This document shows, one piece after another, positions 36,901 to 52,400 of a stretch of DNA of 64,000 bases; within the stretch, counting starts at the first letter, position 1; each line of letters begins with the position of its first letter. The stretch covers positions 124,001-188,000 of the forward strand of contig CATKHK010000069.1 of NCBI GenBank assembly GCA_949751835.1, given 5' to 3'. The stretch is from Blepharisma japonicum. Lineage: Eukaryota > Ciliophora > Heterotrichea > Heterotrichida > Blepharismidae. Both the position numbers and the translations under genes were made by a program. The notes beneath the pieces are model-generated. The model was given only the letters and a program-made list of their open reading frames with translations. It was not told the origin of the DNA and ran no database searches.

Positions 36901-39900
36901 AAACATCCAGATAAGCATGATACACAGCTGTTTCCATTTCAGTATTTGTCTATATCGCAACTATCTAAGCAATGATTGTTATTATCGTTTGGACATAGTG
37001 AGCAACCACTGCAAGTGCTTGAGGCTAAACTACTGACTGTTATCAGTGCATTATAAATTTTTAGATCCCATAGAAATCCATTGAAAAATGACATAAAGGT
37101 TGTAGAATCCAAGTGGCAAGCTCCAATTGTGATAAAAAACGAGTTTTCTAAATCATTCATTCAGCTTGCACCTAAACCACTTGATATGTCACTGACTAAA
37201 TTTTTGGATAGAGTAACTATTTGTTGCGGTGTAGAGTTTATAGTTGAGCTTGCTGATAGAAAATTTCACTGAGAAAGGGTGACTTCTAATGAAGGATTAA
37301 CACTTGTATAAGTTATTGTGGTGGAATCTTTTAAAGTTAAAGTAAGTGATATAGCTTTATTTATCAGTTCAAGGCTAACATATTTTTTAAATGGCCCGAT
37401 GCTGGTTTGCTTAGAAAAAATAACCCCGGTCCCTGATATCGGCTTAATTCAGGCTGATATAACAAATTTTGGTGAAAAAGTAAACAATGGAGATGATATG
37501 CTTCCATAAGGAGGTAGTTGCATATAAGATGAACCAGGAAAATAATATCCTCTATAAATAGCTGCAATAGGATCAGTTGAATCATAATTAGGGTAAAATT
37601 TGTTATCTTGGCCTGTGCGGACTTGGATATTTGAATTTAAATCATATACGACGTCTTTTATTTGATGAGGCATCAAATTAAATACAAAATAATTGGTATA
37701 AGCTGGGTCGACATTACAATTGCCACCATTTATAATATACCCAGTAGGACAAAATGACATGCAGAGCGACTGAATTAAATAATGTCCTAATGCGCATGCA
37801 ATACAGCCATCAAATTTCAGAGTAGAGCATGACGCACAAATTGAGTCACAAAGTTCACAACTTTGAGAGCTGGAGACTCATAGAGCATTTGTAAGACATA
37901 TACAATGACCATTTAATTTATAAGCATTTGTAATACAACTTGTACATTCTCCTGAGAAAGTAGTGCATGAGTAGCATTCTTTATCCCTGCAAAGTCGGCA
38001 TGTTAAATCACTAACGCATCCTTGATTGCACCCTGTCAAACAAGCAGAGCAGCTATCTGGATATTTATCGAAATCGCATTCACTTAAGCACAAATGATTT
38101 GAAGGACAAGTTGAGCAGCCAGTGCCACATGAAGGAGTAGTTGCATAGTCATTGGACTGATAATTATAAGAGTTATATATCATTACCCTAGCCAAATATC
38201 CATATAGTCCGTTATTTCCTGAAGTATGATCATTACCAATGCACACTTTTCCTGAATTACTGTCTTTAAAGTAAGTCAAAGTTGTTGTAGTAATAGAACC
38301 TGATGCCACGTTATTAATATAAAGAGTAAAAGTAGATTTCCCATTGGATTGGACTTGTCCTGTATAGCTTAAAAAGTGTCAACTATTTAAAATGCTTGTA
38401 GATACAGATATAGTCTTAGTCGATCAATCAGCCATTACAAGCGAAAACAATGGGAATCCTGATGAATCTGCTCCAATTAGAAAAATAACAGTGCTAGTTC
38501 ATTTTACCATCAATGTTCCACCACTTAATGGCTTAGTTCATATAGAAATTGTGAATGATGGCGCTATCATGACTGGTGAGGATATAACATCATTATGGTT
38601 AAATCAATATCCTCTTTGTTTAGAAGGTATAGGGTCATTATTATCAGACCAATCTGGATAGGTATTAGTATTAATACCTCCTACATCAAAACCAGAAATA
38701 GTATCAAGCCTAACCTGATCCGTTAAATCAAGACTAATCCCAATATATGTCGAATAATCACACGTTTTTGTACCTGAATTTGTGGTATATCCAGATGGGC
38801 ACTCAGCTAAGCATTGCCCTGTACTAGCATAAAAATAAAACCCAGAATTGCATGCTGTGCATTTCTGATAAGTTGTATCTGTACACAAAGAGCACCCACT
38901 AAAGCAAGCCACGCATGATAGCCCGTCTGCTGATTTTCCATAATTAGCATTACAAAAGCATGACCCGGAAATTAATGTCGCACTTGCTACACATTGAGTG
39001 CATTTATTTGTGCCAAATCCTGTACATTTTAAACACAAAGTATCATCACAGATATTACAAGAGGTACCACGTCTGCATCCATACGTGCAGGAATTGCAAG
39101 CAGAGTATGCTGACCCATCATTATAGGAAGAAATATCACAGGCTCATAAACAAGATGCTCCCTGGCTTGATCCACAAAATGAAAAGCTATTGATAATTGA
39201 TGTAAATGCTGTTATTGCTGTATTTCAAAGCTGGAAATAGTAAATAAAACCTACAAATCCAGAGCTGCTGCTTTTGCCTAGCATTAGATAAGTTAGTGCT
39301 GAGTCCCTATAAATCTTATTTGAAACTATGACTGATGAACTTGAAATTCCATTAATATAAATTGTGAGAGTTGTGCTACCTAATGAATATTGAAAAGTGA
39401 TTGATAGATAAGTCCACCCTGTAAATGAGGAGCTAGCTACTAATATCTGAGGAGATGCTACTTGAAAAGGATTTACCATTGTTGCTGATATAGACCCAGT
39501 GGATGATAATGTTAAAATAGTATGCTTTTGTAATAAGTCTCCATTAGTAACTACATATAGTCAAACCCCTATTGAAAAATTATAAGAAATATACACGGGT
39601 ATTGATGATGATAAACTCATAGTCCCATCAAAATATAAGCCTCTATTATATGCGGGAATAGGGTCTACTGTTTCTGGGGTATTAAAAAATTGAAAAGTTG
39701 CAGCACTTGTTCCTGTAGTAAAAATCCCATACGACCCTAAAAAATCGGCATCGAAAGACTGATCAATCACAGCAGTTGTTACCGTTGAGCAAGAAGTACT
39801 GTATGGGCAACCATTAAGACATACACTCCCTGCTAATTGGTAACCTCCTAAGCAAGCTGAACATTCAAAATAAGCTGTTTTTATACATGTGGAGCATAGC

Positions 39901-42900
39901 ATATCACAGAGCTCACAAGTTTGAGTTGCTGATACCCAGAAAGCATTAGGAGCACATGTGCAGCCTCCATTTCCATCACTAACTGCATTTGTGATACAAG
40001 TTAAACACGAATTTGTTCCTGTGAACTCAGTACATGTAGCACACTCTTTAGTTTTGCATAATCTACAAGTATCAGAATTTCTACATCCTTTATTGCAAGT
40101 ACTAATACAATTTTGGCAAATAGAGCCATCAAAATACTGAGATAGTGGGCAGCTGTCTGGACAGCTTAAGTCAGTTGGACACTTTGAACAGCTGCCTGAA
40201 CAATTAATAGTTTGCCAATCATCTAATGCATGATTATTCTTACTGTAAAATTTCAGTTTCCATAAGAATCCAGTAAATCCCATGCCTATATAAAAGTTTC
40301 CTGTTGTATTATCTAATAAAAATAGTGGAATTGCAGATGTTGAAGTTACTTGAGAAGCAGCATCAATATAAGAGTTTATTGTTGTTGTTCCATCAGAATT
40401 AATTTTACCGTCAAATGATACAAAAAATCAACTATCAAGCACACTATAAGACCCTGTAACTGAAATAGTGCTTGTGGCATCCATTAAAAGAAGTGAAAGT
40501 GTTGGAAGCCCTAAAGCTGAGATTTGTAGTGATCATTGAACAGTCGTCACATATTTTGTTATAACACTGCCACTTGATATCGTCTTTATTCATAATGCTA
40601 TTGAAAAATTTGGAGCTAGCATAAACATTGGCTTTAATCAACGGCTGGGATCAAAATAATAGCCTCTCAGATATGAAGGAAGAGGATCATCACCATCATA
40701 AGTAGGATAAATGTTTGTAGATAAAGCTCCTACAGTTATGCCCGAAATTTGATCAAGCAGTATTTGATTGTTAAAAGATAAATCAATTGGGATTAATGAA
40801 GAGAAATCACAGATACCTGTGCCTGTATTTTTTGTATATCCTGTAGGGCAATCTGGAAGGCATTGCATACTGTTATAGAAAAAATTGCCGGAGGTACAAG
40901 AGGTGCATAAATGATAATATGAGCCGGTACAATGAGTACATCCTGAATAGCAAGCTGAGCATAGAGCTTGGTTTGTAGGCTGATAAAATCCTAAATTACA
41001 ATGGCACGGAGTCCCAGAAGCATTAGGAATGCATAAAGTGCAAGCCCATGCCCAAAATGAAGAGCATCGAGCACATAAAAAATCGTCACAAATATAACAA
41101 GATGTTCCTCGAGTACAACCATTTGTACAAGAGGAGTCTAAGCAAGATTGGCATATTGATCCGTCATAATAATGAGAATAATCACATGGCCATAAAGTTG
41201 ATACTAAACCTCCAGTCAATGAATTGATATTGTAATAAGAAGAAAAATCACTAATTGCAACTTGTCATAGTATAAAATAAGCAATAAATCCTTTAAAGTT
41301 TGTTGTACCTTTGCCAATATATAGCTTCCCTCCAGAAGGTAGCCTAAAAACATAGTTGGTTACAGTTTTAGGAGTTCCTGGAACCTTATTCAGATATGGA
41401 GTTACTGTAGTTATTTTATTAGCGAATCCAACAGAATAGGAAACATAGCTTCATAAATTTGTAGTAATAGATTGTGTAGCAGAGAAGCTTGCTGCTGATC
41501 CATCCCATTTTTCTAAGTAAAAAGTAATAGTTCCGCTCGAATCAATGACAAGCATATCCGAGCTGTGACTGATTAATACTCCATAAATAGCATAAACTCA
41601 CATACTCATTGTTCAAGTGTTAGACAAATTTATAGCTCCACTCAAAAATTGATTCGCGTTAAAATAAAGACCTCTATTTTTAGCTGGAAATGGGTCAGAC
41701 GATTCAGGAGAAGTCCAATAATTATAGCTTGCAGAGCTTGTAGCAGTTACTAAAATGGACCCATATGTCCCAACAAATGATCCAGTGAAGTCAGCATTTA
41801 TAACAGCTGAAGAAACAGCAGCACAATTTCCAAAGCCATAAGGGCATGCATAAAGGCACACATTTCCAATAAGAACCATTCCACTAGTGCAAGCTGTATT
41901 TGTTCAAGTTTGTGTACAAGTACTTCCATAAACGTCACAACAGCCTGGAGGTATTCCTGTAGCGCATCCAGTACACATTGATTGTGCATATCCAATACAA
42001 TAAGCACAATCCTGAAGGTAACAAATGCTGCAATCAGTGCTTCTAATGCATCAAGGCCAAGTCGGACAATTTGAGTTACAATTTTGGCAAGAAGATCCAT
42101 TTCAATATTGGTTATCAATGCAATTAACTGTAACAGTCATGGTTGCGGAGCTCTGAATATAGTCTGCTCTTACTTGAAGTCAATAAATAAACCCTCTAAA
42201 AGAATTCCCTCCACTTAAATTCCCAATTGTCCAATCATAAATCCCATCTGGAAATCTTGCTTCTCTATTCATAAAAGCTGTATTCCCAACACTGGCATAG
42301 TCCACATAATAAAATATATTTGCCTGGTTACAAGTAGCTTGATAAATAATCATTGATGCTGCATGTCATGAAGTAGAAGAAACGTTTGAAGTAGTCGCTA
42401 CTGTTACTGTTATTGGGTTATTATTTGAATCGTAAATTAAGGCAGTGAATTTAAAATAGCCGGAATCTATTCATATCCTTATATAAGAGACTGAACCAAA
42501 AACAGCATTTAAAATCTCCCCAGTTTCTAGAGGCTTGATCCATATATTTAATGTAAAATAGAGCCCTGGGATATGATTTTTGTTACTAGTAATGCTTGAA
42601 GTTTTAGCAAAATAAAACCCTCTATCTATAGTTGGGAGTGGGGAATTTTGAGTCGGGGAATTATATGGTATTGAGCTTGGATTAAGAAAATATTCTGAAG
42701 GAGTAACTGAGCTTGCAATATAAGTAGCTGTTAAATCCTTAATAGTTGAAAATTCTAGCTCAAATATGACTGCATCAGCATAAGCAGGAGCGTTGCAACA
42801 GTTATAACCATTACTGATTGCTGGAGTAAAAAGTGAAGGACATACGTCAGCACACACTTTGGTATCAATAAAATATTTTGAGTTTGCACACCCTATAGTG

Positions 42901-42974
42901 ACACTGTTGTATGGGCAAGTTGCTGCGACGAAAGTCAACACAATTTTGGAGAAATAAAATAAAGTCAAAATCAT
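33966..42974 (-). CDS. Giant LamG/Cys-rich multi-pass membrane protein, paralogue D (7 modules)
   Basis: An uninterrupted frame of 3002 residues with TGA as Trp; TAA stop. Signal peptide MILTLFYFSKIVLTFVAA. Seven modules, the commonest number in this array, with RGxYF motifs near 42625, 41675, 40672, 39647, 38623, 37558 and 36440. They correspond to modules 1, 2, 3, 4/6, 7, 8 and 9 of B. Module 3 has an unusual end to the motif (GYYFDPSRW). Each Cys-rich stretch keeps the order CRLCRDKECYSCTTFSGECTSC or a variant. The beta-rich domain (SNSLTVYDFTITIDNQGK-like) and membrane domain (about 2631-2990) are complete, ending in the basic tail IKKVKKTNL. The tail is closest to that of gene E, differing by a few bases over the first 250 bp of the membrane domain. 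Module 9 keeps the HNISDTYSTLYSIS and SHIVFTLE strands typical of a LamG fold. Confidence 0.87.
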
Positions 42975-43005
42975 ATTTATATCTATTTATAATATGGAAA
43001 ATTTA
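42975..43005 (-). promoter_or_regulatory. TATA-like element upstream of gene D
   Basis: On the minus strand TTTTCCATATTATAAATAG precedes the ATG by nine bases. The TTCC and TTATAAATAG blocks match those of gene B. Confidence 0.45.
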
Positions 43006-43448
43006 TAATTTTGGATTATAAGGTCTTAAGAATATTTATTTAAATTAATTTTGTAATTTAAAAGTATTTCATAATATCTCTAATAAATCATTAAGTGGTT
43101 GTTGCAGTAAAGGAGTTAATTCATAGCTCTGCAATTAAATATAAAGTTAGTATAATTTTTTAGCAAGAAACTGATAGATTTATTCAAACTAATTTATGAG
43201 TTAATTTTATTAGAATTTATATTCACTCTAAATATAAATATTATAGAGATTAAGAATTTTATAACACAATTCACTTCTTTCTATTTAATTATCTTAAATT
43301 CTTTTTATTAATAAGTTTAGATTTATCTCTTTCAATGTATAAATTACTAGAATTAGAAATCAGACATGCTAAGAAAATCAAAAATAATAATTAGCATATT
43401 ATAAAATTTTATTTAAACAGTCATTAAATTGATAAATTTCAATTATTT
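43006..43448. other. Intergenic spacer between D and E
   Basis: A spacer of about 440 bp, AT-rich, with no gene or repeat that I can recognise. Confidence 0.5.
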
Positions 43449-46400
43449 TTATCTTTCAACCTTTTTTGGGTGATCATTTAAGGGTTTGATATGATTTTTC
43501 ATGATACCTGCCTTGGTAAGCTTGTGGTGAATAATTTCATACAGAGTTCTTGCAAAAATAGCAATTGAAGAAAAGGTTTGAACAATCATAACTCCAATAA
43601 CAGTCGCAACGATCGCATTTTCGATAGTTGATACAATTTCTTGATCTAAATCGAATAAATAAGTAGATGTTAAGATCATTACTAAACAAATCATAATCTC
43701 AGTCAATAAATTATTTATTTGTAAAACTGGGTCTTCAAAAGGTCAGAAAAAAATCAAATGCATAATAGTCATTAAGGAAAGAATAATATTTATTGTCACT
43801 TCTGTCTGCGGATAGTCCCTCAAAAATACCAAGTTTATTATATAAATAAATCTCCTAACAAAAAACACAAAATAATACTGCGTTCCTAAAAGGCCTTTGT
43901 CAACTCGAAATTCATAAAAAAAAGAGCTAAATAGAGCCTCAAATGTTTTTTCTCGTGACTGGATACGATTTTTATTTTTATAAGAAAATCAAAAATATCC
44001 AGGTGGGGTAATTACAAGTAATATATAAACAGCAACGCATATAATGAAATTAGTAATTTGTGTGATATTATTAAATCCAAGCGAAATTAGGCCAATGCTA
44101 GCAGCAGCTCCTAATTCAAGATAACATTGGATCCAAAATCTTAAATAAAAGCCAAATTGATAAGCTTTTAGAGTTTTCATCAACTTTTTGCCAAGCCATC
44201 TGTATGAGCATTTTGAAAAGAAGAAAACGATAGGTAAAACTGATAATGAAGCCAATATTACTGTAAAATCATTTCCTGTAGTTATTAAAATCAAATCAGT
44301 GTCATACCCAAAATCCTTTGCTTGAGAATATGGAGTATTTCCTTCATTTTTATCAATTATATACTGAAAAACATTTGGAAATAGGTTAAAGGAATTCAAA
44401 TTATTCAAAAATGTGCTCATTTTGCTGGAAAAAGGAATTCCTGATAAAGTCAAATAACTCAAAATTTGTAAACTGTTCATCATGCTTCATAAAGAACTTG
44501 GACTTGGATTTACTACTGATAAAGCAACAGCTCCCGAAATCGCACCCTGAACGCCAGCTGCTGCTTGAGATGTCACTGCAGCAATAGCTGGAGAGTAAGG
44601 TGTTGGATCATAAGAATTTAGTGATACAGAAATTTCTGAAGAATTTAATACACCATTTGAAGCTGATCTCACTTCTGTAAGATTTAAAAACTCAAGGGTT
44701 GCTAAAGTACCCCCAGAAATTGCTTCAGAAATAGTTAAAGAAACGTAATAGCAAGTATTATTAATCTGTTCAATTTTAAAAGAAACTTCTTTGTTTTGAA
44801 TCGTAATAGTGAATTCACCTATTGTAAGAGAATTAGCAAGGCTTTCTGAAAAAGTCAAGTATAGAGAATTGTCTGAAAGAACAGCAATTTTTAATGAAAA
44901 AGGAACTAATGTGCAGTTTTTGGTCCCATTGTAGCCTAAATTGCAGTAGCATAGATCATTTTTCAAGCTGGCGTTATCAACACAAGCATTGCATTTGGTA
45001 AGAGATTCACAATAGGTGCAGTAGCTTGGGCATGAATATAAAATTCCATCAGAGCCTCTAAACCCTCCTGCCTCAACTGTAATACAAGTGCTATTATTGG
45101 AAGTATCCAGCACATAATTTACATCACATATACATGAATCAGGGTTGGTAGCATTTTCTTTACAAGCCACACACCCAGATGCTGAATAATCAGAACAATC
45201 TTCACATAATAAATTATCACATAGAGAGCAAGTCGACCTTCAGTCCCTGCAGCTATTCTTACACTTTGTGCTGCATTGATAGCATTTATTATAGGCTGGC
45301 CCAGCCCAATATTCTTTAATTTTACAATTAGGAATGCATTTTTGGCTTGTTGGGCACACACTACAGCTTTCAGAGCATGAAGTTGTAGCCAAACTTGATA
45401 TGGCCTTTATTACATTAAATATCTGAATTTCATAGATAAAGCCTTGATAGAAATTATAAGCTGCTGATGAGCTTAATTGAGCACCTATAGTTATTGTGGT
45501 ATGAGGTCCTTGATCTTGTAAAGCTTTATATCCTGCCACTTCAGATGAGTCAAATATTCCATTTATATAGCAAGATAGCACATTAGAGCCACTTTGGGTG
45601 TTTTCTAATGTAAACTCTATATGACTTCACTCATAATTATTTAGAGAACCTTGGCACATAAAAACGATCTGTGAAGAATCTATAGTAAGCAAAATGGCTG
45701 GTTTGCTGCTCATTATATAAATTGCGTAAAATGTTGAGTAATTGTCAGAGATATTATGCTTTGAGAATATTGCAGAATAAGTAGTTTCAGTGTTTAGCCA
45801 TATAGAAATTGTAAAGTTAGATGCGATTACAAGCTGTGGTGATGTATAGTTTGAGTACTCAGGTAGTCTTAAAACTGAAGACTGTCCATTAAAATAGAAA
45901 CCTCTTAAATAGGCAGGGATAGGATCATCAGTCTCATAGTCTGGATAAAACTGCTTGGTTGATCCAGTAACAACTGGAATCGAGCTTGCTTTATCATAAA
46001 TTACTCCATTCAGAGTATTCAAGTCTAAATCAAAAATTAATTCCTCTACAAGCGTACATCCTGTTGCAGACTTTGAATATCCCAAAGGACAGCTAAGCGT
46101 ACAAATTCCTGATACCATGTACCGCCCATCAGCACATGTCAAGCAATCTAAATAAGTCGAAGCTTTGCAAGTTTTACATGAGGAATCACATGTCTCACAG
46201 CTTTCATTATTACTATTCCAATAATATCCTGAATTGCATTGGCAGCTTGTCCCTGATAAACTTGCGTTTGTTTTGCAGGTAATGCATGTGCTTGTATAGT
46301 CATCACAAATTTCGCATATGACATCTTGACAAAGATTACAATTTTTATCAGCTCTTACACAGCCTGTACTTGAGCATACAGATAAGCAAGATATGCAGCT

Positions 46401-49400
46401 GCTGCCGCTTCAGTATTTATCTATACTGCAACTGTATAAACAAGTATTAGAATTATCAATTGGGCATAAGGAGCATCCACTGCAAGTAGTTGATGCTAAA
46501 GAACTTACAGATAAAGTATTATAGACTTTTAAATCTCATAGAAAACCATTAAAAAAGGATTGCAAAGTTGAAGAGTCAAAATAGCTTGCTCCAATTGTGA
46601 TTAAAAATGAATTTTCTAAGTCAATAAACCAAGCTGGATTCAAGTCCCCTGAGCTATCAATATTTGTATTGGTGATGAGGCTGATTGATTGCTTAGGGGT
46701 TGCACTGACTTCTGATTTTGCTGAAATAAAATTTCATTGAGAAAGTGAAACCTTTAACGAAGTGTTCGAGCTTGTGAAAGTAATAGTATTGGTATCCTTC
46801 AAAGTTAAGGTAAGTGATGGAAATCCGCTTATTAGCTCAAGGGTGATATAATTTTTAAAAGTCCAATTGTCTTGCTTTGAAAAAATAACTCCTGTATCAG
46901 AAATTGGCATAATTCATGTTGAAATTACAAATTTTGGAGAAAAGGTTAACAATGGTAATGTAGTACTTGAATAAGGAGGTAGCTGCATATAAGATGACCC
47001 AGTAAAATAATAGCCTCTGTATATAGCTGCTATAGGATCAGTTGAATCATAAATTGGATAAAATTTATTGTCTTTTCCTGTGAGGATTGGAATTCCTGAC
47101 TCTAAATCGTCAACTATATCTTTAATTTGGTGTGGCATCAAATTAAAGACAAAAGAATTGGTATAAGCTGAATCACTGTCACATATATTTCCATTTTCTA
47201 TATACCCGGTAGGGCAAAATGGCATGCATAAAGATTGAATCAAATAATATCCTGATGTGCACACAAGACAACTATCAAATTCTGGGCTTGAGCATGTAGA
47301 ACAAATCGGATCGCAAAGTTCACAGCTTTGAGAACTAGAGACTCATACTGCGTTTGTTGAACACACACAATGGCCATTTGATTTAGAAGCATGTGTAATA
47401 CAGCTTGTGCATTCTCCATCAAATGTGGCGCATGAGTAGCATTCTTTATCCCTGCAAAGCCGACATGTTGAACCGCTAACACATCCTTGATTGCAGACTG
47501 TCAAACATTGTGTGCAGCTGTCTGGGTACTCATTTACTGCGCAGTCACTTAAACATTGATAATTTGAAGGACAAGATAAGCAGCCAGTATCACATGAAGA
47601 TGTCGCATAATCACTCACCTGATAAATATAAGAGTTATATATCATTACTCTAGCTAGAAAGCCATACAATCCTGAGGCTGCAAAAGTTTCATCATTTCCT
47701 ATATAAAGAGTCCCTGAAATAGTATCTTTAAAATAAACCAAAGAAGAAGTAGTGATAGAATTAATAGAGGCTGCATTTATATAGACAGTCAAAGTTGTTT
47801 TACCATCAGTTTGAACTTGCCCTGTAAAGCTTAAAAAATTCCAATAATTTAAAATACTTTGGGAGGCTGATAAAGTAGATAATGATGAATCAGAAAAATA
47901 TATAGAAAGCTTAGGATATCCTGATGAATCTACAATTATTTTTAAAATATCAGCAGAATTATATTTAGTCATAAGAATCCCAGCTCCCAATGGCTTTGCC
48001 CATATAGAAATAGAAAAAGAGGGCGATATCATGACTGTAGAATGCATATAATTATTTTGGTAAAAATAATAACCTCGTTTATATGAAGGGATTGGGTCAT
48101 TTGAGTCGGACCAATCGGGATAAACATTTGTGCTCACTGAGCCTATACTAAAACTAGAAACAGTGTCAAGATGTATCTGATCTGTCAAATCAAGACTAAT
48201 AGCTAAATTTGTCAAAAAATCACAAGTATTTGTACCTGAATTTGCAGTATACCCAGTTGGGCACTCAATTAAACATTGCCCAGTCAAAGACAAGTAATAA
48301 AATCCAGAAAAACATGAGGTGCATTTTTGATAAGTTATATCAGTACAAGCAGAACATCCACTTGAGCATGCCAAACATGAAAATCCATCTGATGAAACTA
48401 TATAACCAGAATTACAGACACATGTATTAGGAGCTCCGCTTGCATTAGCTACACATTGAGTGCATTTGCCTGATTCAAACCCTGTACAAATCGAGCATAA
48501 AATATCGTCACAAATATTGCATGTTCCTGATCTGACACATCCTTTACTGCAGGAACTGCAAGATAAGCAAGAAGATCCATCATAATAATTAGACAAATCG
48601 CAAGATCATAAACAAGTATTGCAAAACATAGCCATATAGCTGTGAAAACTATTAATAGGTACATTCCATAGCTGAAAATTATTAATAAACCCAATAAAGC
48701 CAGAAGAGTTACTTTTTCCTATCATTAAGTATGTTGAAGCTACATCTCTATAAATATAATTTGAAGCAGTTAGAGTTTGATCCAAAGAATCATCATAATA
48801 GTCTGTTATGGTTGTGCTATCAGAGGAATATTCAAAAGTTATTGACAAATAGCTTCATGACCCCCTTGATAATGAAGAGCTTGTCAATAAAGTCTGAGTG
48901 GCTACCGTTTGTGTAGGATCTTCCATATCCGCGGTGATACTTCCAGTTGAAGATAGTATAAGTCGTGTTTGCTTTTCTAATATATCACCATCAGTTATTA
49001 CATATATTCATAGTCCAATAGAAAAGCTATGTGAAAGATAAATAGATGTTGAGGATAATAAATAGCTAGCCCCGTTAAAATATAAACCTCTCTCATATGC
49101 AGGAATAGGATCAAAAGATTCAGGATTCACAAAGGGCTGATATGTGCTTGATGATGTTCCAGTTGTAAAAATCCCATAAGATCCTTGAAAATCAGTATTG
49201 AAAGACTGATCAATTACTGAGGTTGAGACTGAAGAGCAGGACGCCCCAAAGCCATATGGACAATCATTCAAACATACGCTACCTATAAGCTGTTTCCCTG
49301 AAATGCAAGAACTGCACTCAAAATAAGTTGTTTGTGCGCATATAGAACAAAGAGCATCACATAAATCACATGTAGCTGTACCAGAGTTCCAAATAGCACT

Positions 49401-52400
49401 TGTCATACATTGGCACCCTCCAAACCCATCATCTTCTGCATTTGTGATGCAGCTTGAGCAAGATCCAGAAAAAGAGGTACATTCATAGCATTGCTCAGTT
49501 TTGCACAGCCTACAAGTGTTTGTATATCTGCATCCCTCTGTGCAAGTTCCCATGCAAGTTGCACAGGTTGAACCATCATAATATTGTGATATTGGGCAGG
49601 TGTCTGGACAATTATAATCACTAGGACAGTTTGAACAAGGAGAAGTGCAGCTGGATGTAGAATAGTCACTAAGCTGCAAAGTTTCTGTATTATAAATAAT
49701 AATATCATATAAAAAACCTGTAAAGCCACTGTTTAAGCTTGATTTTGTACCAATATAAAGAGTACCTGAACTGCGGTCCTGAAAAAAAGTTTGGCTTGTT
49801 GATGAGCCTGAATCTGTAGTTAAGGAATTAAAATATGAATTTATGGTTGTTGTGTAGCCTGCATCGATTTTTCCTGTAAATGCAATAAAATTTCAGCTGT
49901 TTAATGCGCCTGATGATAAAGTAACAGATAATGCTGAAGAGTCACTTAAAGTCAGGGAAAGTTTGGAGTATCCAGAACTTAAAATTTCAAGGCAAAATAT
50001 TTCACTTCCTGAGACTGTTTTAGATATTATTGTACCAGCAGAAGTTGAATAAATCCAAGCTGAAATAGTAAAATATGGTCCAATTACAGTGCTTGTTGTC
50101 AGATAAGTAGTGCCAGTAAAATAATATCCTCTTAAATAGGCAGGATATGGATCATAAGCGTCATAAGTCGGATAAGTGTTTGTATTAGAAGACCCTACTG
50201 ATATTCCTGAAATTGAATTAAGCACTATTTTGTCGAAAAAGTTTAGGTTTAATCCAGTATTTGAAGTAAAATCACACGTTTTTGTGGATGAATTTTCAGT
50301 GTAGCCTGTTGGACAGTTTGAAAGACAAAAATTGCTATTATATAAAAAAGAGCTAGAGCTACAGGAAGTGCATAAATAGTAAGATGAGCCAGTACAATGA
50401 GCGCATCCTGTATAGCAAGCAGAGCATAAAGCTTGATTTGAAGGCTGGTAGAATCCAGAATTGCATGAACATGGCGACCCAGAAGCATTAGAAATACACG
50501 AAGTGCAAGTTCCTGACCAAAATGAAGAGCACTGAGAGCATAAAAAATCGTCACAAATATAGCAAGAGGTTCCTCTAGTACAGCCACTAGTGCAAGAGCC
50601 TAAGCATGGTTGGCACACAGATCCATCATAATAATGAGAATAATCGCATGGCCATAAAGTTGATACTGAGCCTCCTGTTAGTGAATTAATACTGTAATAA
50701 GAAGAAAAATCACTAATTGCAACTTGCCAAAGGATAAAATAAGCGATAAACCCATTAAAATTTGTTGAACCTTTACCAATATATAATGTTCCTCCTGATA
50801 GTAATCTGAATACATAATCTGTGACTGTTACTGCCGTTCCAGCTACATTGTTAAGGTAAGGAGTTACCGTAGTCACTTTATTGGCAAACCCAATTGAATA
50901 AGAAATGTAGCTTCATACATTTGAAGTTATAGATTGTGAAGCTGAATAACTTGCAGATGTTCCATCTCACTTTTCTAAGTAAAAATTAATTCCTGTAGAA
51001 TCTATTATAAGTTTATTTGAGCTATGACTAATTATTGTCCCAGAATTCACTAAAACTCATATGCCCATACTTCAAGTATTAGAGAGCTCTATAGATCCAC
51101 TTAAATATTGGTTAGAATTAAAATAAAGCCCTCTACTTTTTGCTGGAAATGGATCAGATGATTCTGGGGAATTCCAATAATTATAGCTCGAAGAACTTGT
51201 AGCAGTAATCAAAGCTGTTCCATAACTTCCTGTAAATGAGCCTGTAAAATCAGCAGTCAAAACTGGTGTAGAAACTGCTGTACAACTTCCAAATCCATAA
51301 GGGCATGCATACAAACAAATTCCTCCAATTAAGACGTTTCCACTACTACATGCAGTATTTGTCCAAGTTTGCGTGCAAGTTGTGCCTAAATGATCACAGC
51401 ATCCTGAAACTATTCCAGTAGAGCTGGTATCTAGATATTATATTTTATTTTTTAACTTTAAAATAGTCGAAAATCATTTTTAATAATCATAAATGAATAT
51501 TGCATGTCCTTAATAATTCATTAAAATAATATTTTATTAAGGTAAAAGATATGCCTGTAGTGCATGCTGTGCACATTGATACAGAGTATCCATAGCAAGA
51601 ATTGCAATCAGGAGAATAACAAATATTACAAGCTGAGCCTCTAATGCACCAAGGCCAAATAGGACATCCTGAGCCACAGTTTTGACAAGCAGACCCATCT
51701 CAATATTGGTTATTAACACAATCAACAGTGCTACTCATAGTCCCATAATTTTGAGTTGTATCAGATCTTGCCTGAAGCCAATAAATGAACCCTCTAAAAG
51801 AATTTCCTCCGCTTAAATTCCCAAAAGTTCACGTATAAGTTGCTGAGCCTGAAAATCTGGCTTCAGTGCTACTTGAAGTTGTTGTGCCAACATTGGACCC
51901 ATTTATATAAAAATTTATAGTTGCTTGACTGCATGCAGATTGATTAAGAATTATCGATGCTTGATGTCATAATGACGTATAGCTTGAAGTACTAGCTCCA
52001 GATATAGAGTTTGAAGCATTGCTTGTATCATATACAATTGCACTAAATTTATAAACACCAGAGGAATCTGCCCAAATCCTTATATATGAGCTTGAGCTCG
52101 AAATAACATTTAAAATTTCTCCATTCGCTAATGGCTTAATCCACAAATTTAATGTGAAATACAAAGCGGGAATATGGCTTTGATTACTAGTCATACTTGA
52201 AGTTGTAGCAAAATAAAAGCCACGATCCACTGTTGGAAGAGGAGAATTTTGAGTTGCTGAATTATATGAAATTGATCCCGGGTTTACAAAGTGCTCAGAA
52301 GCAGTTGTCGAGCTTGCAATATAAGTGGCAGTCAAATCCTGAACGTTTGGAAATTCTAATGTAAATAAAATTGAATTACTACCATTGGGTGTGTTGCATG

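Noticed and set aside
40444-40641. Possible small gene on the minus strand in gene D
   Set aside because: It lies out of frame inside the LamG module 3 of D, whose frame is continuous through TGA codons.
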